Assembly: GCA_934047225.1 (NCBI GenBank)
Contig: OW203986.1
Coordinates: 10,729,221-10,793,220, forward strand
Direction: 5' to 3'
DNA length: 64,000 nucleotides
Source of the DNA: Ypsolopha sequella
Taxonomy: Eukaryota > Arthropoda > Insecta > Lepidoptera > Ypsolophidae
The notes beneath the pieces are model-generated. The model was given only the letters and a program-made list of their open reading frames with translations, had not been told where the DNA came from and did no database searches. This document shows, piece by piece, positions 53,329-63,832 of this stretch. A program made the translations under genes and the position numbers. How positions within the stretch are numbered: the stretch's first letter is position 1; every line of letters begins with the position of its first letter.

Positions 53329-55465
53329 TGAGATGGCTCGCCGGGCCTCGCCCGCCCACCTGCCCCTACACACACGCATATAGCTATATATATATGTATT
53401 GGCGCCTATACATACATACACATCCACATCCGTGCAGGTTCTAACCATGAAAGTCTAGACTCGGACTTGACTATTGAATTACTTTTCACATTGTGTCTGA
53501 ACTGATACCATGTTATTGATATCGGATATATATTAATCGATTAAGTTAATATACTATTATTTACTTGATTCAAGATATCTAAGCCATAAAAGGAAAGGTT
53601 AAGAAGAGATAAACACAGGCATATGCTTTAAAAACTCTACTAATTTAATAAATCTTTTATCGTTGTTCTCGAAATGGCCCAAAATGAAGTTAATAAAGGG
53701 GAAAGACAACGACTACAAAAAACCCCTTTGGCCTTATTATCTATAGTTTATCTAGTACATAAGAATTACATTTTTAAGACAACTATACATTTATTTCTTT
53801 AAACGATTTCATGATTCAGATTCGAACTGAATTATTCTTTGTATAACAATATATGTATTAAACAAGCCTACTTGTTTACATCACCAGTGAGACAATATTT
53901 ACGCTACCAACACACAACAATACATTTATTTCTTTAAACGATTTCATGATTCAGAATCGAACTGAATTATTCTTTGTACAACAATATATGTATTAAACAA
54001 GCCTACTTGTTTACATCACCAGTATAGAACATATCGCATAACTGGGACATGATCACTGTGTCTTTCTTTATAAATAAATAATCCGTCGGTTCGAACGACA
54101 GATTGGCACAGGTATATTAAACTGAGTTCTCTCCCTTGTATAACAAATATATGTATAAACAATCCTCACTTGTTTATATCACCAGAGACAATATGAACGT
54201 AAATATCTACTAACGAGTCGCCTCTGTCAGCTTTATGTCTCCAAAGAATTTTTAGAGCAATAAAAAAACACATAAATAATTTGTCAGAGCATGCAATTTT
54301 TATGTTGCTTAAATGTCCGATTATATTAGACATGTATCGGAATCTCTGTACATTTCGTTAAATATTAAATAACATTGCGTTCTCTAACAAATACAAGGTT
54401 TATATCGGTAAATATACAACATTGTGGAATATAGTTTGAATCCCTCGCTTTTAACTACTTTTCTCGAAAATGGAGCCAATATTCCATAGATAACGTTATG
54501 TTACCACTTAACTTGAATTTTTAATAGTTAGAAAAATTCAACCACAATATCGATTTTTAACCGAAGGTTTTATGTATGTACTTAGCTTTATTTCGTGATC
54601 CCCGCTTCGCTTTCATCACAACATTTACTTGCTTTAGCTTTAGCTTGTCAACAATTTTGATTTAAAATTTCACAATAAATAAAATTAGGCAAACAATTAT
54701 ATTTGTTTATCTCTTGGACAAATCAGTGTCCTCTCCTTTACGTGTCAAAACCTCGACTAACTCTCTCTCCTTTACTCATTTTACAACAAAGCTTCCCAAA
54801 TATATCTTAACAACTAATTAATCTACTTTCACTCTTATCACTGCACTTATAATGTCTAATTTCACTTAAGCACAGATCCGCTAGTATCGACTTCGACGCA
54901 CGCCCATGCCCATGACGTCACGTTCTCTTGATTTGTGATTGGCTGGTCAAACGATGACGCAATCGTCACCATTTTTCGCACGCTTTCTCCCGATCCAGGA
55001 CTTCCCACCAAACAGCTAGGCCTTCTCCAACTGTAGTCAGCACAAATCTAGGTTTCAAACCCAAACCCTTGCCTTTGCGCAATAATCCACCTCGATCTCT
55101 CCTTTGGCTGTAATTAGAAGATAAATTCCCAGTACAATATCATTTGTCCTTGAACAAATTTATCCTTAGAATTTGAGTTGTTAAAGCTCAAATTCACACA
55201 ATAATCAAAGAACGTTGTCTACTACACTCTGCCTGCTTCCGTGATCCACATCTGTGTTGCATATCTCATTTAAACGCTGCCTATGCGTATGTGAACAAAA
55301 AATAATTATTGACAACTGACCCACCCGTAGTGTAGGCACTAATTTATGACTTCGTTCTTAGGAATAGCAAATTTATCCTTTTATTTTTTTTTTCTTTAAA
55401 ATACTTATTTCGCTTTCGTGGTGCTTTATGAATGTGTGTGTGCAAAGAATTTGCATGCCATCACA
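53329..55465 (-). repeat. LARD-like element, 5' LTR (2137 bp)
   Basis: Partner of 47728-49865, near-identical. Followed by GTGC at 55466-55469. Short frames within it are not taken as genes. Confidence 0.93.
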
Positions 55466-55469
55466 GTGC

Positions 55470-55565
55470 GACGACGCCCGCCTAACATGCCATCTCTTTT
55501 GCACGCGTTGAATTTCGCATGCATTGGCTTGAAGTTGATACAAATGAGAATTACGCGGTAGAGCC
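55470..55565. mobile_element. TIR element, right part
   Basis: Contains GATACAAATGAGAATTACGC then GGTAGAGCCCC, the inverse of 47665-47700. Together with the left part it forms a short MITE of about 160 bp before the LARD inserted. Confidence 0.7.
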
Positions 55566-55784
55566 CCTGATCAAGTTTTTCAACATGACATAATTTCAAC
55601 AATAAATGAAACCCGTATATTCTGTTAAATTCTAATCGTCATGTCTAATATTGATTTAGGGATAATAATTACTCGAAAGATTAATTAGTCTATTCTACCT
55701 GTATGATAAAGACGATATCAGCAGCCGGAACAGGGGCCCATAAGCTGTCCCAGATCTACGTCCATGTAAATTCAATCCGCTGAT

Positions 55785-56099
55785 ATGCTACAAAGAATAA
55801 GTACAAAATTTCCTACCAGAAAATGGTACTTGGATGACGTCCTCAGCACGTCCTCGCACGAATTCCTTCCGTACGTGGATTCCAAGGTGTGCCGGTGTTG
55901 TGACACGTTGTTCACCTTCACGGAGAATCTAAACACAACCCACCTACACCTGGATGCATCCAACCCCAGAAGAAATAGTAACCTGACAAAGTTCTGCACT
56001 TGTTGGAAACCGCATGGATGCAGGTTATGTCACACACACACAGGAATTAAACAAAAAATAGTCTTCTCGTCAAAATATTGTCAGACCCTGATTCAATAA
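55785..56099 (+). CDS. Unidentified open frame, 104 codons, Cys-containing
   Basis: Encodes DSKVCRCCDTLF, later KFCTCWKPHGCRLCHTHTG: ten cysteines in the C-terminal two-thirds, with C-x-x-C pairs that could bind zinc. The segment 55800-56040 is richer in GC than its surroundings. No signal peptide, and no clear splice sites. The opposite strand is also open for 75 codons. It could be an exon of a host gene or a fragment of an unrecognised mobile element; no family recognised. Confidence 0.25.
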   Translation: MLQRISTKFPTRKWYLDDVLSTSSHEFLPYVDSKVCRCCDTLFTFTENLNTTHLHLDASNPRRNSNLTKFCTCWKPHGCRLCHTHTGIKQKIVFSSKYCQTLIQ

Positions 56100-56344
56100 T
56101 GTTTTTTAAGATGTCCACATCAATTCTCTACGTATTAAACCATTAATATATTAAATATTGAGAAAAAACCTCCGATCATCGGAAAGTCGTCCAAGCAAGA
56201 GAGCGCAGTGTTACCACACACAAAAAACAAAATCGTCGACCGAACACTCGACTGATGCGTTCTAAAAATATACATTTTATTCATAACACTACCTACTTCC
56301 TTGCTATCTTATGCTAAATACAACATCAAAACAACATTATACAG

Positions 56345-56500
56345 CACCCATGATGCTGGGACGTAATAATCGTAGGTGAAACATGGGTGGACGAGTGTGG
56401 AATGTTACTTGCATTTCACATTTCTCTCGGAAACGCCTGCGACAACCCCTCGGGGATTTATGTCGTGACGATGTATGACGCACACTTCTACCTTTAATAA
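56345..56500 (+). repeat. LINE-type 3' tail repeat, copy 2
   Basis: CTGGGACGTAATAATCGTAG, GCATTTCACATTTCTC, GCGACAACCCCTCGGGGATT, then GTCGTGACGATGTA; same order as 13978-14240. Confidence 0.6.
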
Positions 56501-56542
56501 ATAAGTAAATAACGAAAACGAGTAAAAGCCTATATAGTAGTA

Positions 56543-56676
56543 TATAGGATGTGATTTGGTCGGCCGCCTGGATTCGTGCTTGGGGCTCGGTTGGTGATCA
56601 TTGAACCTTGTTCCTGGTCCCTGGCCGGGTCTCCGGTATGGGTCCGGGCGGATGATTGGATTTCACCTTGTATAAT
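56543..56676. mobile_element. MITE family D copy with many A-to-G differences
   Basis: Same architecture as 30454-30723 but shorter in the middle. On the plus strand both arms show G where the other copies have A: GATTTGGTCGGCCGCCTGGA at the left, CCGGGTCTCCGGTATGGGTC at the right. See findings. Confidence 0.75.
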
Positions 56677-56678
56677 AT

Positions 56679-56876
56679 ATAAGGTCTTTCAATTTAAATG
56701 GAAAGTAATTTAGGAGGTGATTAAGTATCGTTAACTGAGTCAGCTGATCGGACCACTTTGTACTGAGAAGTGAAAAAAAAGTTCGCGCAAAAAAAAGTAC
56801 TGTGCAGTGGAATGTGATGTATTAACGATACCGAACCACCTCCTAAATTGCTTTCCATTTAAATTGAAAGCCTTAT
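56679..56876. mobile_element. Foldback MITE next to the edited-looking copy
   Basis: TAAGGTCTTTCAATTTAAAT at the left, inverse at the right (ATTTAAATTGAAAGCCTTA); arms continue through AATTTAGGAGGTG and TATCGTTAA. TA at both edges. No coding. Confidence 0.75.
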
Positions 56877-56994
56877 ATATTTTACCTATCATTTTAATCG
56901 TATATATTGCTACATAAATTAAATAAACCTTTAATCTAGTTCATGTACATTTATTATTTTATTACATGTATTTTTATTAGATTAAATTTGACGT

Positions 56995-57055
56995 GTCAAA
57001 ACTGTATTATATATACCTACTTTGCAAAATAAACCATTTGAATTTGAATTTGCCT
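56995..57055 (+). repeat. LINE tail (AATTTG)n
   Basis: AAAATAAACCATTTGAATTT followed by GAATTTG. No coding portion seen. The flanking 56877-56994 and 57056-57467 hold nothing recognised. Confidence 0.4.
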
Positions 57056-57472
57056 CGCTAATATACTGCTACCAATTATCACATGCTACCAGGAGAAAAG
57101 AAAAAATATACTAATTCCCACTTGACTTTTTAGACGTTGTTTTTTGGATTCGTGAAATTAATAAATTGTAAAAATAAACTGTGAAATAAGCGAAGAAAAT
57201 TAGATATTAGCGCTACAAAGTAATAAAAAGACTACCGAAGCGACCAAATTACTTATTTCCGGGAAAGTCAAGGAAAATCTTGCGAAATATTTATTTAATT
57301 GAGAATGTACGTGTTTTTGTTATATTTATACTATATTCTGGTGTCGTAGATAGAATAATAATGTAGTATGCATACGTACATAATTAAAACATAGTTTGTC
57401 ACTTAGCAAGCTTTATGAAAATGTGCTGGTTTTATAAAATACTTCATTATTCACCTAAACTAAAAAATCATA

Positions 57473-58496
57473 TACAATGTGTTACAGAAAGGTGTAACCA
57501 TATTTGAAGAGCTTATTCAGTCATTTACTCTACTGGGACTAAAAATAGATTCAAACATCAATTGGAAAACACACATTCAAAAAATTAAAACTAAAATATC
57601 GAAATTTACGTATGCTTTAAAACAAGTTAAAATAAATACTAATCTTAAAGCAGCACTAACTACTTATTACGCATATGCTTATGCATGGTTATCACAAGGT
57701 ATAGTACTGTGGGGAAACAGTACTGATACAAAAGATCTATTTATACTACAAAAGAAATGTATTCGAATCCTAGCACACATTACTAACTTAGAAAGTTGTA
57801 GGCCATATTTTAAACAATATAATATATTAACTTTGACATCCATTTATATTTTAGAGATTTGTAAATTCGTAAGAAAATACAAAGACTTTTACACAAGATT
57901 AGGAGATATATCAAATCGCTCAATAAGACATAAACATAAATTAATACTGCCACAATCAAAATTAAAATTACACAGCTCAGGTCCCTATGCAATGTCTATA
58001 AAAAGCTATAACCACCTACCCGACACGATAAAAAATGAAGATAAAGACAAAACGTTTTTAAAAAACCTTAAGCACATGCTATTAGATAAAACCTACTACA
58101 CATTAGACGAATTTTTCAAAGATTTTAAATAACTTCGGTCTGCCACAGCAGCCCTTCCTTGTATATTGTTATGCCCCAGCGGGGTCATATGTGAACTGTA
58201 CATTAATATTTAAGATCCAACACTGTACATATGAAAGCAATAAACGATTGAATATGAATATGAATATGAATATGGTATAAAACAACTTTTACTATGGAGC
58301 CAACACTGAAATCTCAAAAAAAAATTTTCGCTTTCCATACATTTCGACCGAGCGACATTGCATTTTTCTATGAAGCAGTAAATTTTTTTTTCGTGATGCA
58401 GGTTTTGTTCCATAGTAAAAGTCGTTCTATACCATTGACTGAATAAGCTCTTCAAATATGGTTACACTTTTCTGTTACACGTTGTATATAAAAAGA
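57473..58496. mobile_element. MITE family A, copy 2, containing a LINE fragment
   Basis: Left arm ACAATGTGTTACAGAAAGG, right arm ending CTGTTACACGTTGTA, TA at both edges. The arm sequence breaks at CAGTCA near 57522 and resumes at TGGTATAAAACAACTTTTAC near 58272. Confidence 0.8.
57522..58271 (+). pseudogene. 5'-truncated LINE: ORF2 C-terminal region and (GAATAT)n tail
   Basis: About 200 codons (57525-58132) are open: LGLKIDSNINWKTHIQKIKT near the start, WLSQGIVLWGNSTDTKDLFI and LQKKCIRILAHI in the middle, SYNHLPDTIKN near the end. This is the region after the RT palm in CR1/Jockey-type LINEs (the WxxHI...YG-x-x-WG pattern); the catalytic FADD-type motif lies upstream and is missing. The 3' UTR ends in GAATATGAATATGAATATG. 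The frame begins inside the MITE, so the apparent ATG at 57479 is chance. No clear target duplication. Confidence 0.75.
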
Positions 58497-59453
58497 GAAG
58501 TCCTGACTGACTCACTGATTCATTCACTGACTCATCAACGCACAGCCCAACCCCTTCGACCTAGAAAGCTGAAATTTTGCACAGAGCTTCCCTTTGTAAT
58601 GTAAACAAGGAATAAGAAAGGATTTTCCGAAATTCTACTCCTAAGGGGGTGAAACGGGGGTCCAAAGTTAGTATGGGGAAACAAGATTAGTTAGACTATG
58701 TGGAGTCATGAAATTGCTGATTATAGCAATAAGTAATTGCGCACGACTTGTGGCAAGGCACGTAGCCTCGTCAGTTCTCTTCCCGGCATTGTGTAGTAAC
58801 GACGTGTTTTCTTACGTGGTTGTAGCCACTAGAATATATCGGACTATTAACCACTAACCTGTGTTTCACTCAGTTAACACCCCAACCTGCCAAAACTATT
58901 TTATTCGAGGCTTCACAGGAGTACTCCTATCTATAAATGAGTAAACACGTGTTTCAGTTTTTTTCAGAATTCAACCCCTAAAAGGGGGAAATGGGGTGAC
59001 AAAGTCTGAAAATCAACATGGATATCGTTAGTATGGTTTATCGGGTCGCTGATTACGAAAACAACAACGATTTTAAAATCCAACGTGGTGGACGTGATAA
59101 AGGGCTTTTCCAGAATTCAACCCCTCAAAGGGAGAAATGGGGTGACCAAGTCTGAAAACCAACATGGGTATCATTTGTATGGTTTATCGGGTCGCTGATT
59201 ACGAAAACAACAACAATTTCTAAATCCAACGTAATGAACGTGAAATAACATCATTTCCTGTTGGGGTGCGATGGGGTTGCAATTTTGCAAAGTGTAAATA
59301 TCAATATGGGTGTCGTTTTTATAGTTTTCTTGGACGTTAATTACGAAAATGGCATCGATTTTGACATTTAATATAGTGGACATGAAAATTCTTGAAAGTA
59401 TGTGTGCCAGAGCAAATCGGCTGTAACAGACAGACAGACAGATAGCCACACAA

Positions 59454-59669
59454 GTGATCCTATTAGGGTTCCATTTTTTCCTTTTCGCAATGACGATTAA
59501 TCGGTCTCAGGGTCAGTCACTGAAAACAGCAGGACTTAATCTTAGGGGGGACTGCTTTTTGCACGGCCAGTTTTACGTAGCCTGCTCGAGAGTGACCTCA
59601 CCTAGCAGCCTGGTCGTGTTAACAGCTGAGGGCAGAACTTCTAATGTAGTATATAAAGAGGTACTTTAA
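59454..59669 (+). pseudogene. Helitron helicase (Pif1-like) C-terminal remnant
   Basis: FAMTINRSQGQSLKTAGLNL and HGQFYVACSRVTSPSSLVVL correspond to the last Pif1/RecD helicase motifs (V, MTINKSQGQ; VI, YVACSRV), with NVVYKEVL at the end as in Helitron Rep-helicase proteins. The first nine or so codons are non-coding lead-in. In autonomous elements this domain unwinds DNA during rolling-circle transposition; here only the final 64 residues are left. It has the same orientation as the Helitron ends. Confidence 0.85.
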
Positions 59670-59955
59670 GTATGAATTAAAAAAAACTAATAGATAATAA
59701 ATACTTTACCTGGAGATCAAATAATTGCACCAAAAACACTGCAAACCAGATTTAAATATATATTCTATAAAAATTTAATATATGTTCTATAAAAATTACT
59801 ACACAAAAACTAAATCTGCGCGGGCGAAGCCGCGGGCAAAAGCTAGTTAAACTATAAAAATTATATTACCGACATAAACACTAAGGTTCTCCGTTTAACG
59901 TATACTATAGTTCCATGTATGTACATTTATATAAAAATTATTTCGATAGGCTTAA

Positions 59956-60302
59956 GAAGCCGGCGGAGTATGCCGCGGCATGTCATACAAACGAAATACC
60001 AAAACCATTTGTAAATCATAGATGTATTTATTCCGATTTCATTATAGAATATCTAGGTTCCCAAATATATATTAAATAAGAAAACTGATTTAAACATGAA
60101 ATATGAGAAAAACAAGCTTTCTATAGAAACATGAAAATGCTTACATGTCGTATTTAAAATTTTCCTTTCAAAATATATAATTTTGAGAACCTAGATATTC
60201 TGTTATAAAATCGGAAAAAACACGCTATCCTAAGAATATCCATGCTTTACAAATGGTTTTGGTATTTCATATGTGTGAACTAGGGCATGCTCCGCCGGCC
60301 TC
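59956..60302. mobile_element. piggyBac-type MITE, 347 bp, TTAA duplication
   Basis: TTAA at 59952-59955 and 60303-60306. Ends GAAGCCGGCGGAGTATGCC and inverse GGCATGCTCCGCCGGCCTC; arms extend inward through AAATACCAAAACCATTTGTA and AGAATATCTAGGTTC. Confidence 0.85.
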
Positions 60303-60306
60303 TTAA

Positions 60307-60814
60307 TATTTCTAACTAATGGTGGACAAAACGAGTTACCTATCTGAAAATTAATTTCCACACTATCTATGGTAATATTTTGTGCATCGTCGTCATGTCG
60401 TGGAAATATTGGATTTGCTTTAATATTCAAATTATATATTTTTACAATAGCTTAGCTTGGATGAGCAAAACAATCTTTCCCAGTTTTTCACTGTCATGAT
60501 CGCTACGTTTTTTTTTTCTGAAAACTGGAAGAAAACTATACCTTTACCGATTTACCAAATGTTCTTAAGGGGGAACGATTCGTATCCTCTACAAAACGCA
60601 CAACTTGATGGTTCTTCTTATTTTTATATTTAAGATATTTAATTAATAGATATTAATACTTTAAAACACGCTTTTTAGTTTGTGTGCCCATACGTACAAA
60701 TACAACGTAATGCATAAATTTACAAAATTTTGCCGGAAAAGCCTAACTGACATTAAACTATGTTCACAAAATGTCATAAATCATATTTATATGCATTTCA
60801 TTCAAAAATAAGAA
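60307..60814. other. Unassigned sequence
   Basis: Nothing recognised. Confidence 0.5.
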
Positions 60815-61115
60815 AACCAGCCAAGTGCGAGTCGGACTCGCGCACGAAGGGTTCCGTAACATTATCTATAAAAACGGCAAAAACCAACCCTTCTTGCGCG
60901 AGTCCAACTCGCCCTTGGCCGGTTTTATAGTATTTGTTGTTATAGCGGCACCAGAAATACATCATCTGTGAAAATTTCAACTGTCTAACTATCTAACTAT
61001 CACGGTTCATTAGATACAGCCTGGTGACAGATGGGCAGACAGGCGGACAGACAGACGGACAGACGCGGAGTCTTAGTTATAGGGTCCCGTTGGTTACCTT
61101 TTGGGTACGGAACCC
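60815..61115 (+). repeat. Interspersed repeat with GTCGGACTCGC head, copy 3
   Basis: Starts CCAAGTGCGAGTCGGACTCG and GAAGGGTTCCGTAAC; a second head in inverse orientation follows at 60887-60925 (CGAGTCCAACTCGCCCTTGG). Ends GACAGACAGACGGACAGACG, then GGGTACGGAACCCT. Confidence 0.65.
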
Positions 61116-61130
61116 TAAAAATCATCTTAA

Positions 61131-61555
61131 GGCGATATGTAAAAATTTTAGCGTCCCTGTTACTCCATATGCGAAAAAACCCTTAGTGCGAGAGGGACGG
61201 ATTCGTGGAAAAGTAGCAAAAAGTCGGTTTTTTATTAATATAAAATGTACTAAAAACGCTATCAAAATTTCGTTTAACCAGGTCCTAGATACTGTTAAAA
61301 CCCATTTAATAAAATATAATTGCAGTCCATATGTCATTCTAAATTGTCAAACCAGGAGAATTGGTGTCGATAAAGACTGAGGTCTTGAGTTTCAATAAAT
61401 ATTTCTATCGAGCCGAAATTCTCTAATCGCGTTTCTGTTTTAACAGATCCCTAGGAAAAGATTTCAAAAATAATATACTATTTTATCAAAATTATAAATT
61501 ATTTACCGAAGTAGTTATAGAAGTTCTAATAGTGTCGATTTTTTTCCGTAGCGCC
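61131..61555. mobile_element. TTAA-flanked MITE family B, complete copy
   Basis: TTAA at 61127-61130 and 61556-61559; short ends GGCGATATG and CGTAGCGCC. Collinear with the interrupted copy at 7581-9140. A 118-codon frame here crosses two different repeats and is not a gene. Confidence 0.75.
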
Positions 61556-61559
61556 TTAA

Positions 61560-61902
61560 GTTGTGTGTTTCGTAGAGGATACGAGTCGTTGTCCCTTAAT
61601 GGAAAAGTAGCAGTATCCGCACATGTTGGCAAAGCATACTGGCACATAAGCTTCAGCGATCCTCATCCACACCCACACCCTTATCTCCGTAGATGAGACC
61701 GTTTGTATGGTAACAGAGGAACCGGTATAAAGGAGACATTGCCAAGGCGTTTGTTATCAGCTCTAGAGTTGAGGCAAACGGTTTTGTGTGTTGGTGTATT
61801 TGTGTACGCTGAATGCCTACAGTACATATGTAGTTACAGAATCACAACTCGTCTTTTCCCACAGATAAATCAACAGCGAATTGTTTTACATTGAGTTAGC
61901 AA
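61560..61902. other. Unassigned sequence
   Basis: A 63-codon frame at 61703-61894 has no recognisable motif. Confidence 0.45.
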
Positions 61903-61904
61903 TA

Positions 61905-62168
61905 TACAAGGCGACTTTTTGATCATCGTCCAAATTCATACTGGAGGCTTGGTAAGTGATCAGCATCATAAATCGATAACAATTTTTGTGAAATTCGTAC
62001 AATGAAATTTCGACTTCCCATAGTAATTAACTCACAGTCCTGAGTGAATCACTATGGGGAGTCGAAATTTGGTTAATGAATTTTACAAAAATCTTTATTG
62101 GTTCATGATGCTGATGAGTTACCAAGGCTCAAGTATGAATTTGGACGATGTTCACAAATTCACCTTGT
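61905..62168. mobile_element. MITE family D, long-arm copy
   Basis: TACAAGGCGAC at the left and the inverse at the right, TA at both edges; arms of about 120 bases share CATCGTCCAAATTCATACT, TGATCAGCATCAT and TTTCGACTYCCCATAGT. No excess of A-to-G change here. Confidence 0.75.
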
Positions 62169-62250
62169 ATATGTCTAAAAATGCAATAAGGAGGCCTGAA
62201 AAGTGAAAAAAAACATTGTCGAGGAAGCCATGCCCTAAAAGATTAGATAT

Positions 62251-62428
62251 ACAACGTGTAGCAGAAAGGTGTAACCATATTTGAAGAGCTTATTCAATCA
62301 ATGGTAAACAACAACTTTTACTATGGAACAAAACACGTATCTCGAAAAAAAAAACTTACTTTTTCATAGAAAATTGCAATGCCGCTTGGCCGAAATGTAT
62401 GGAAGGGCAGTTTTTTTTTGAGATCGAA
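62251..62428. mobile_element. MITE family A, truncated copy
   Basis: Begins ACAACGTGTAGCAGAAAGG, follows 7231-7410 closely, then breaks at GAGATCGAAAAC where the right arm should begin. Confidence 0.75.
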
Positions 62429-62475
62429 AACATCTCTGATACCCCATCGGGGATTCATGTCGTGTAGATATATAT
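62429..62475 (+). repeat. LINE-type 3' tail repeat, end fragment
   Basis: CATCTCTGATACCCCATCGG, GGATTCATGTCGTG; replaces the right arm of the truncated MITE. Confidence 0.5.
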
Positions 62476-63481
62476 AAAATGAAATGTTGTTGTAAATTTT
62501 TAGAAACCGCTCAAGAAATCCTTTTATTTGGTATTCCATATACCAAGAACCAGAAAAAATAAATGGAAATATTTCCATACAAAACTCATGACGACATAGC
62601 ACGCAATCCTACTATTGATAAATGACCTCCCGTGTCAAAACTACTAAGACACCAAGTCGTAAGCATTTCTGAAAAATAATTTTTCTTGGATCAAATTGAT
62701 TGAAAACTGCAAGAAATTTATGTGAATGACGTTTAAAACAATAATGAAAGTCGCTTGGAGCTGTACTTTAAGATTACCGTTACCGGACGGATAAAAACAT
62801 CTAAATAATTTCTTTCTTATTTTCAGAATTATTTTTCTTGCTTATTTTTCACTAAGCTGTACTTGAAAGTTATTAGTAATAAAATTTTGCTGTTTATTTT
62901 CAATTATGGTTTTAATAAACTAAGAATGAAAAAAGAAAACCCATAGATAAAAAGTTTTTTTTTATCCTATAAGGCTCTTAGGCTAACATTTTTCAGTACT
63001 CCCGAAGGGTACCTACACACCATGCTTTTATCCGCTCGGTAACGGTTATTTTACTAAGCCACCTGACTTGACTAAGCAGACTAAGTGATGAATAAGTTGA
63101 CATACGATGTTCTGTTATGGCTCGTGAAATAAATAATCTGTTTAATTCCCTGAAGATGGATTTATTTCCGAAACCGGTTGGAAAGATTGTATGTAATTCA
63201 TATATAAACGATGATAGAAAAACAAGTGTAAGTACAAGTGTTTGTGTTAAAAATCAAGACTGCTATAATATTTTTGTTTTTCGCAAACGTCTCCGTTTTA
63301 TCCAGCAAAAATACTAACTCGTATGTACGGCCGCCAGTAAGACAGGCTAAATATTAATACAGTAAATATATTTCAAAATGTTTTCGATATTTTATTTTCA
63401 AGAAACTTAAATAATATAAATAACAGTAAATTATAAATAATACTTTAAATAAACACTAACTACAAATAAGATAAAATAAAA
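62476..63481. other. Unassigned AT-rich sequence
   Basis: No coding or repeat structure recognised; only short frames. Confidence 0.5.
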
Positions 63482-63832
63482 AATTGCCTTAATTAAATTA
63501 AAAATATTACTTAGATCGCTGCCGCAGGGGAGGGTCCCCAGCAAGCTGGTAGCGTTACCCCGTTGGATGGCGAGGCTAATCCGCTGTCCGAGGTAGGCCC
63601 CAGACCACCGATCATGAGAAGCGTCGACCAGGCGTGAGGATATTTCTCGAAAAAGTCGTCGCGCCTCTAGTCCCTATGGCCCAACGGTTTCTACTCCAAA
63701 AGGTATAAATATGCAGCCATCTCCTAAGACGGCATACGTGCGCCTCTTGGAAGCCTCTGCTGCAGCTGCCGCCGCGCCAGCCTTAGTGGCGGTCGCATTA
63801 ACGCGGGATGGGGTCAGTGTATCTGTCGTCGG
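63482..63832 (-). pseudogene. LINE ORF2 C-terminus, with an in-frame stop
   Basis: The minus strand encodes AEASKRRTYAVLGDG, FIPFGVETVGP, an in-frame TAG where Trp would be usual, then YLGQRISLAIQRGNATSLLG and SDLSNIFNL. Same family as the fragment at 4486-4757. A GC-rich coding remnant in AT-rich DNA; the 3' end lies towards 63482. Confidence 0.75.

Larger units (their letters stand above)
47728..55465 (-). mobile_element. Large LTR retrotransposon derivative with gag only (7.7 kb)
   Basis: Two 2.1-kb direct LTRs, TG...CA ends, flanked by GTGC (47724-47727 and 55466-55469). Orientation is minus: the purine tract abuts the left LTR and the primer-binding site the right LTR, and the only sizeable ORF runs minus. 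The 3.46-kb interior has no reverse transcriptase or integrase, so the element must be mobilised in trans. Near-identical LTRs show recent activity. Confidence 0.9.
57468..59846 (+). mobile_element. Helitron copy 2, with nested MITE and LINE
   Basis: 5' TC at 57468 after A, 3' CTAG at 59843-59846 before T, with the GCGGGCGAAGCCGCGGGC hairpin. MITE A (57473-58496) sits 5 bases inside the 5' end; rejoining across it reproduces the Helitron start ahead of GTCCTGACTGAC. The interior matches Helitron copy 1 and retains a helicase remnant at 59478-59669. Confidence 0.85.

Noticed and set aside
61024..61380. 118-codon plus-strand frame
   Set aside because: Runs across the end of one repeat and into an unrelated TTAA MITE, so it cannot be an ancestral gene.
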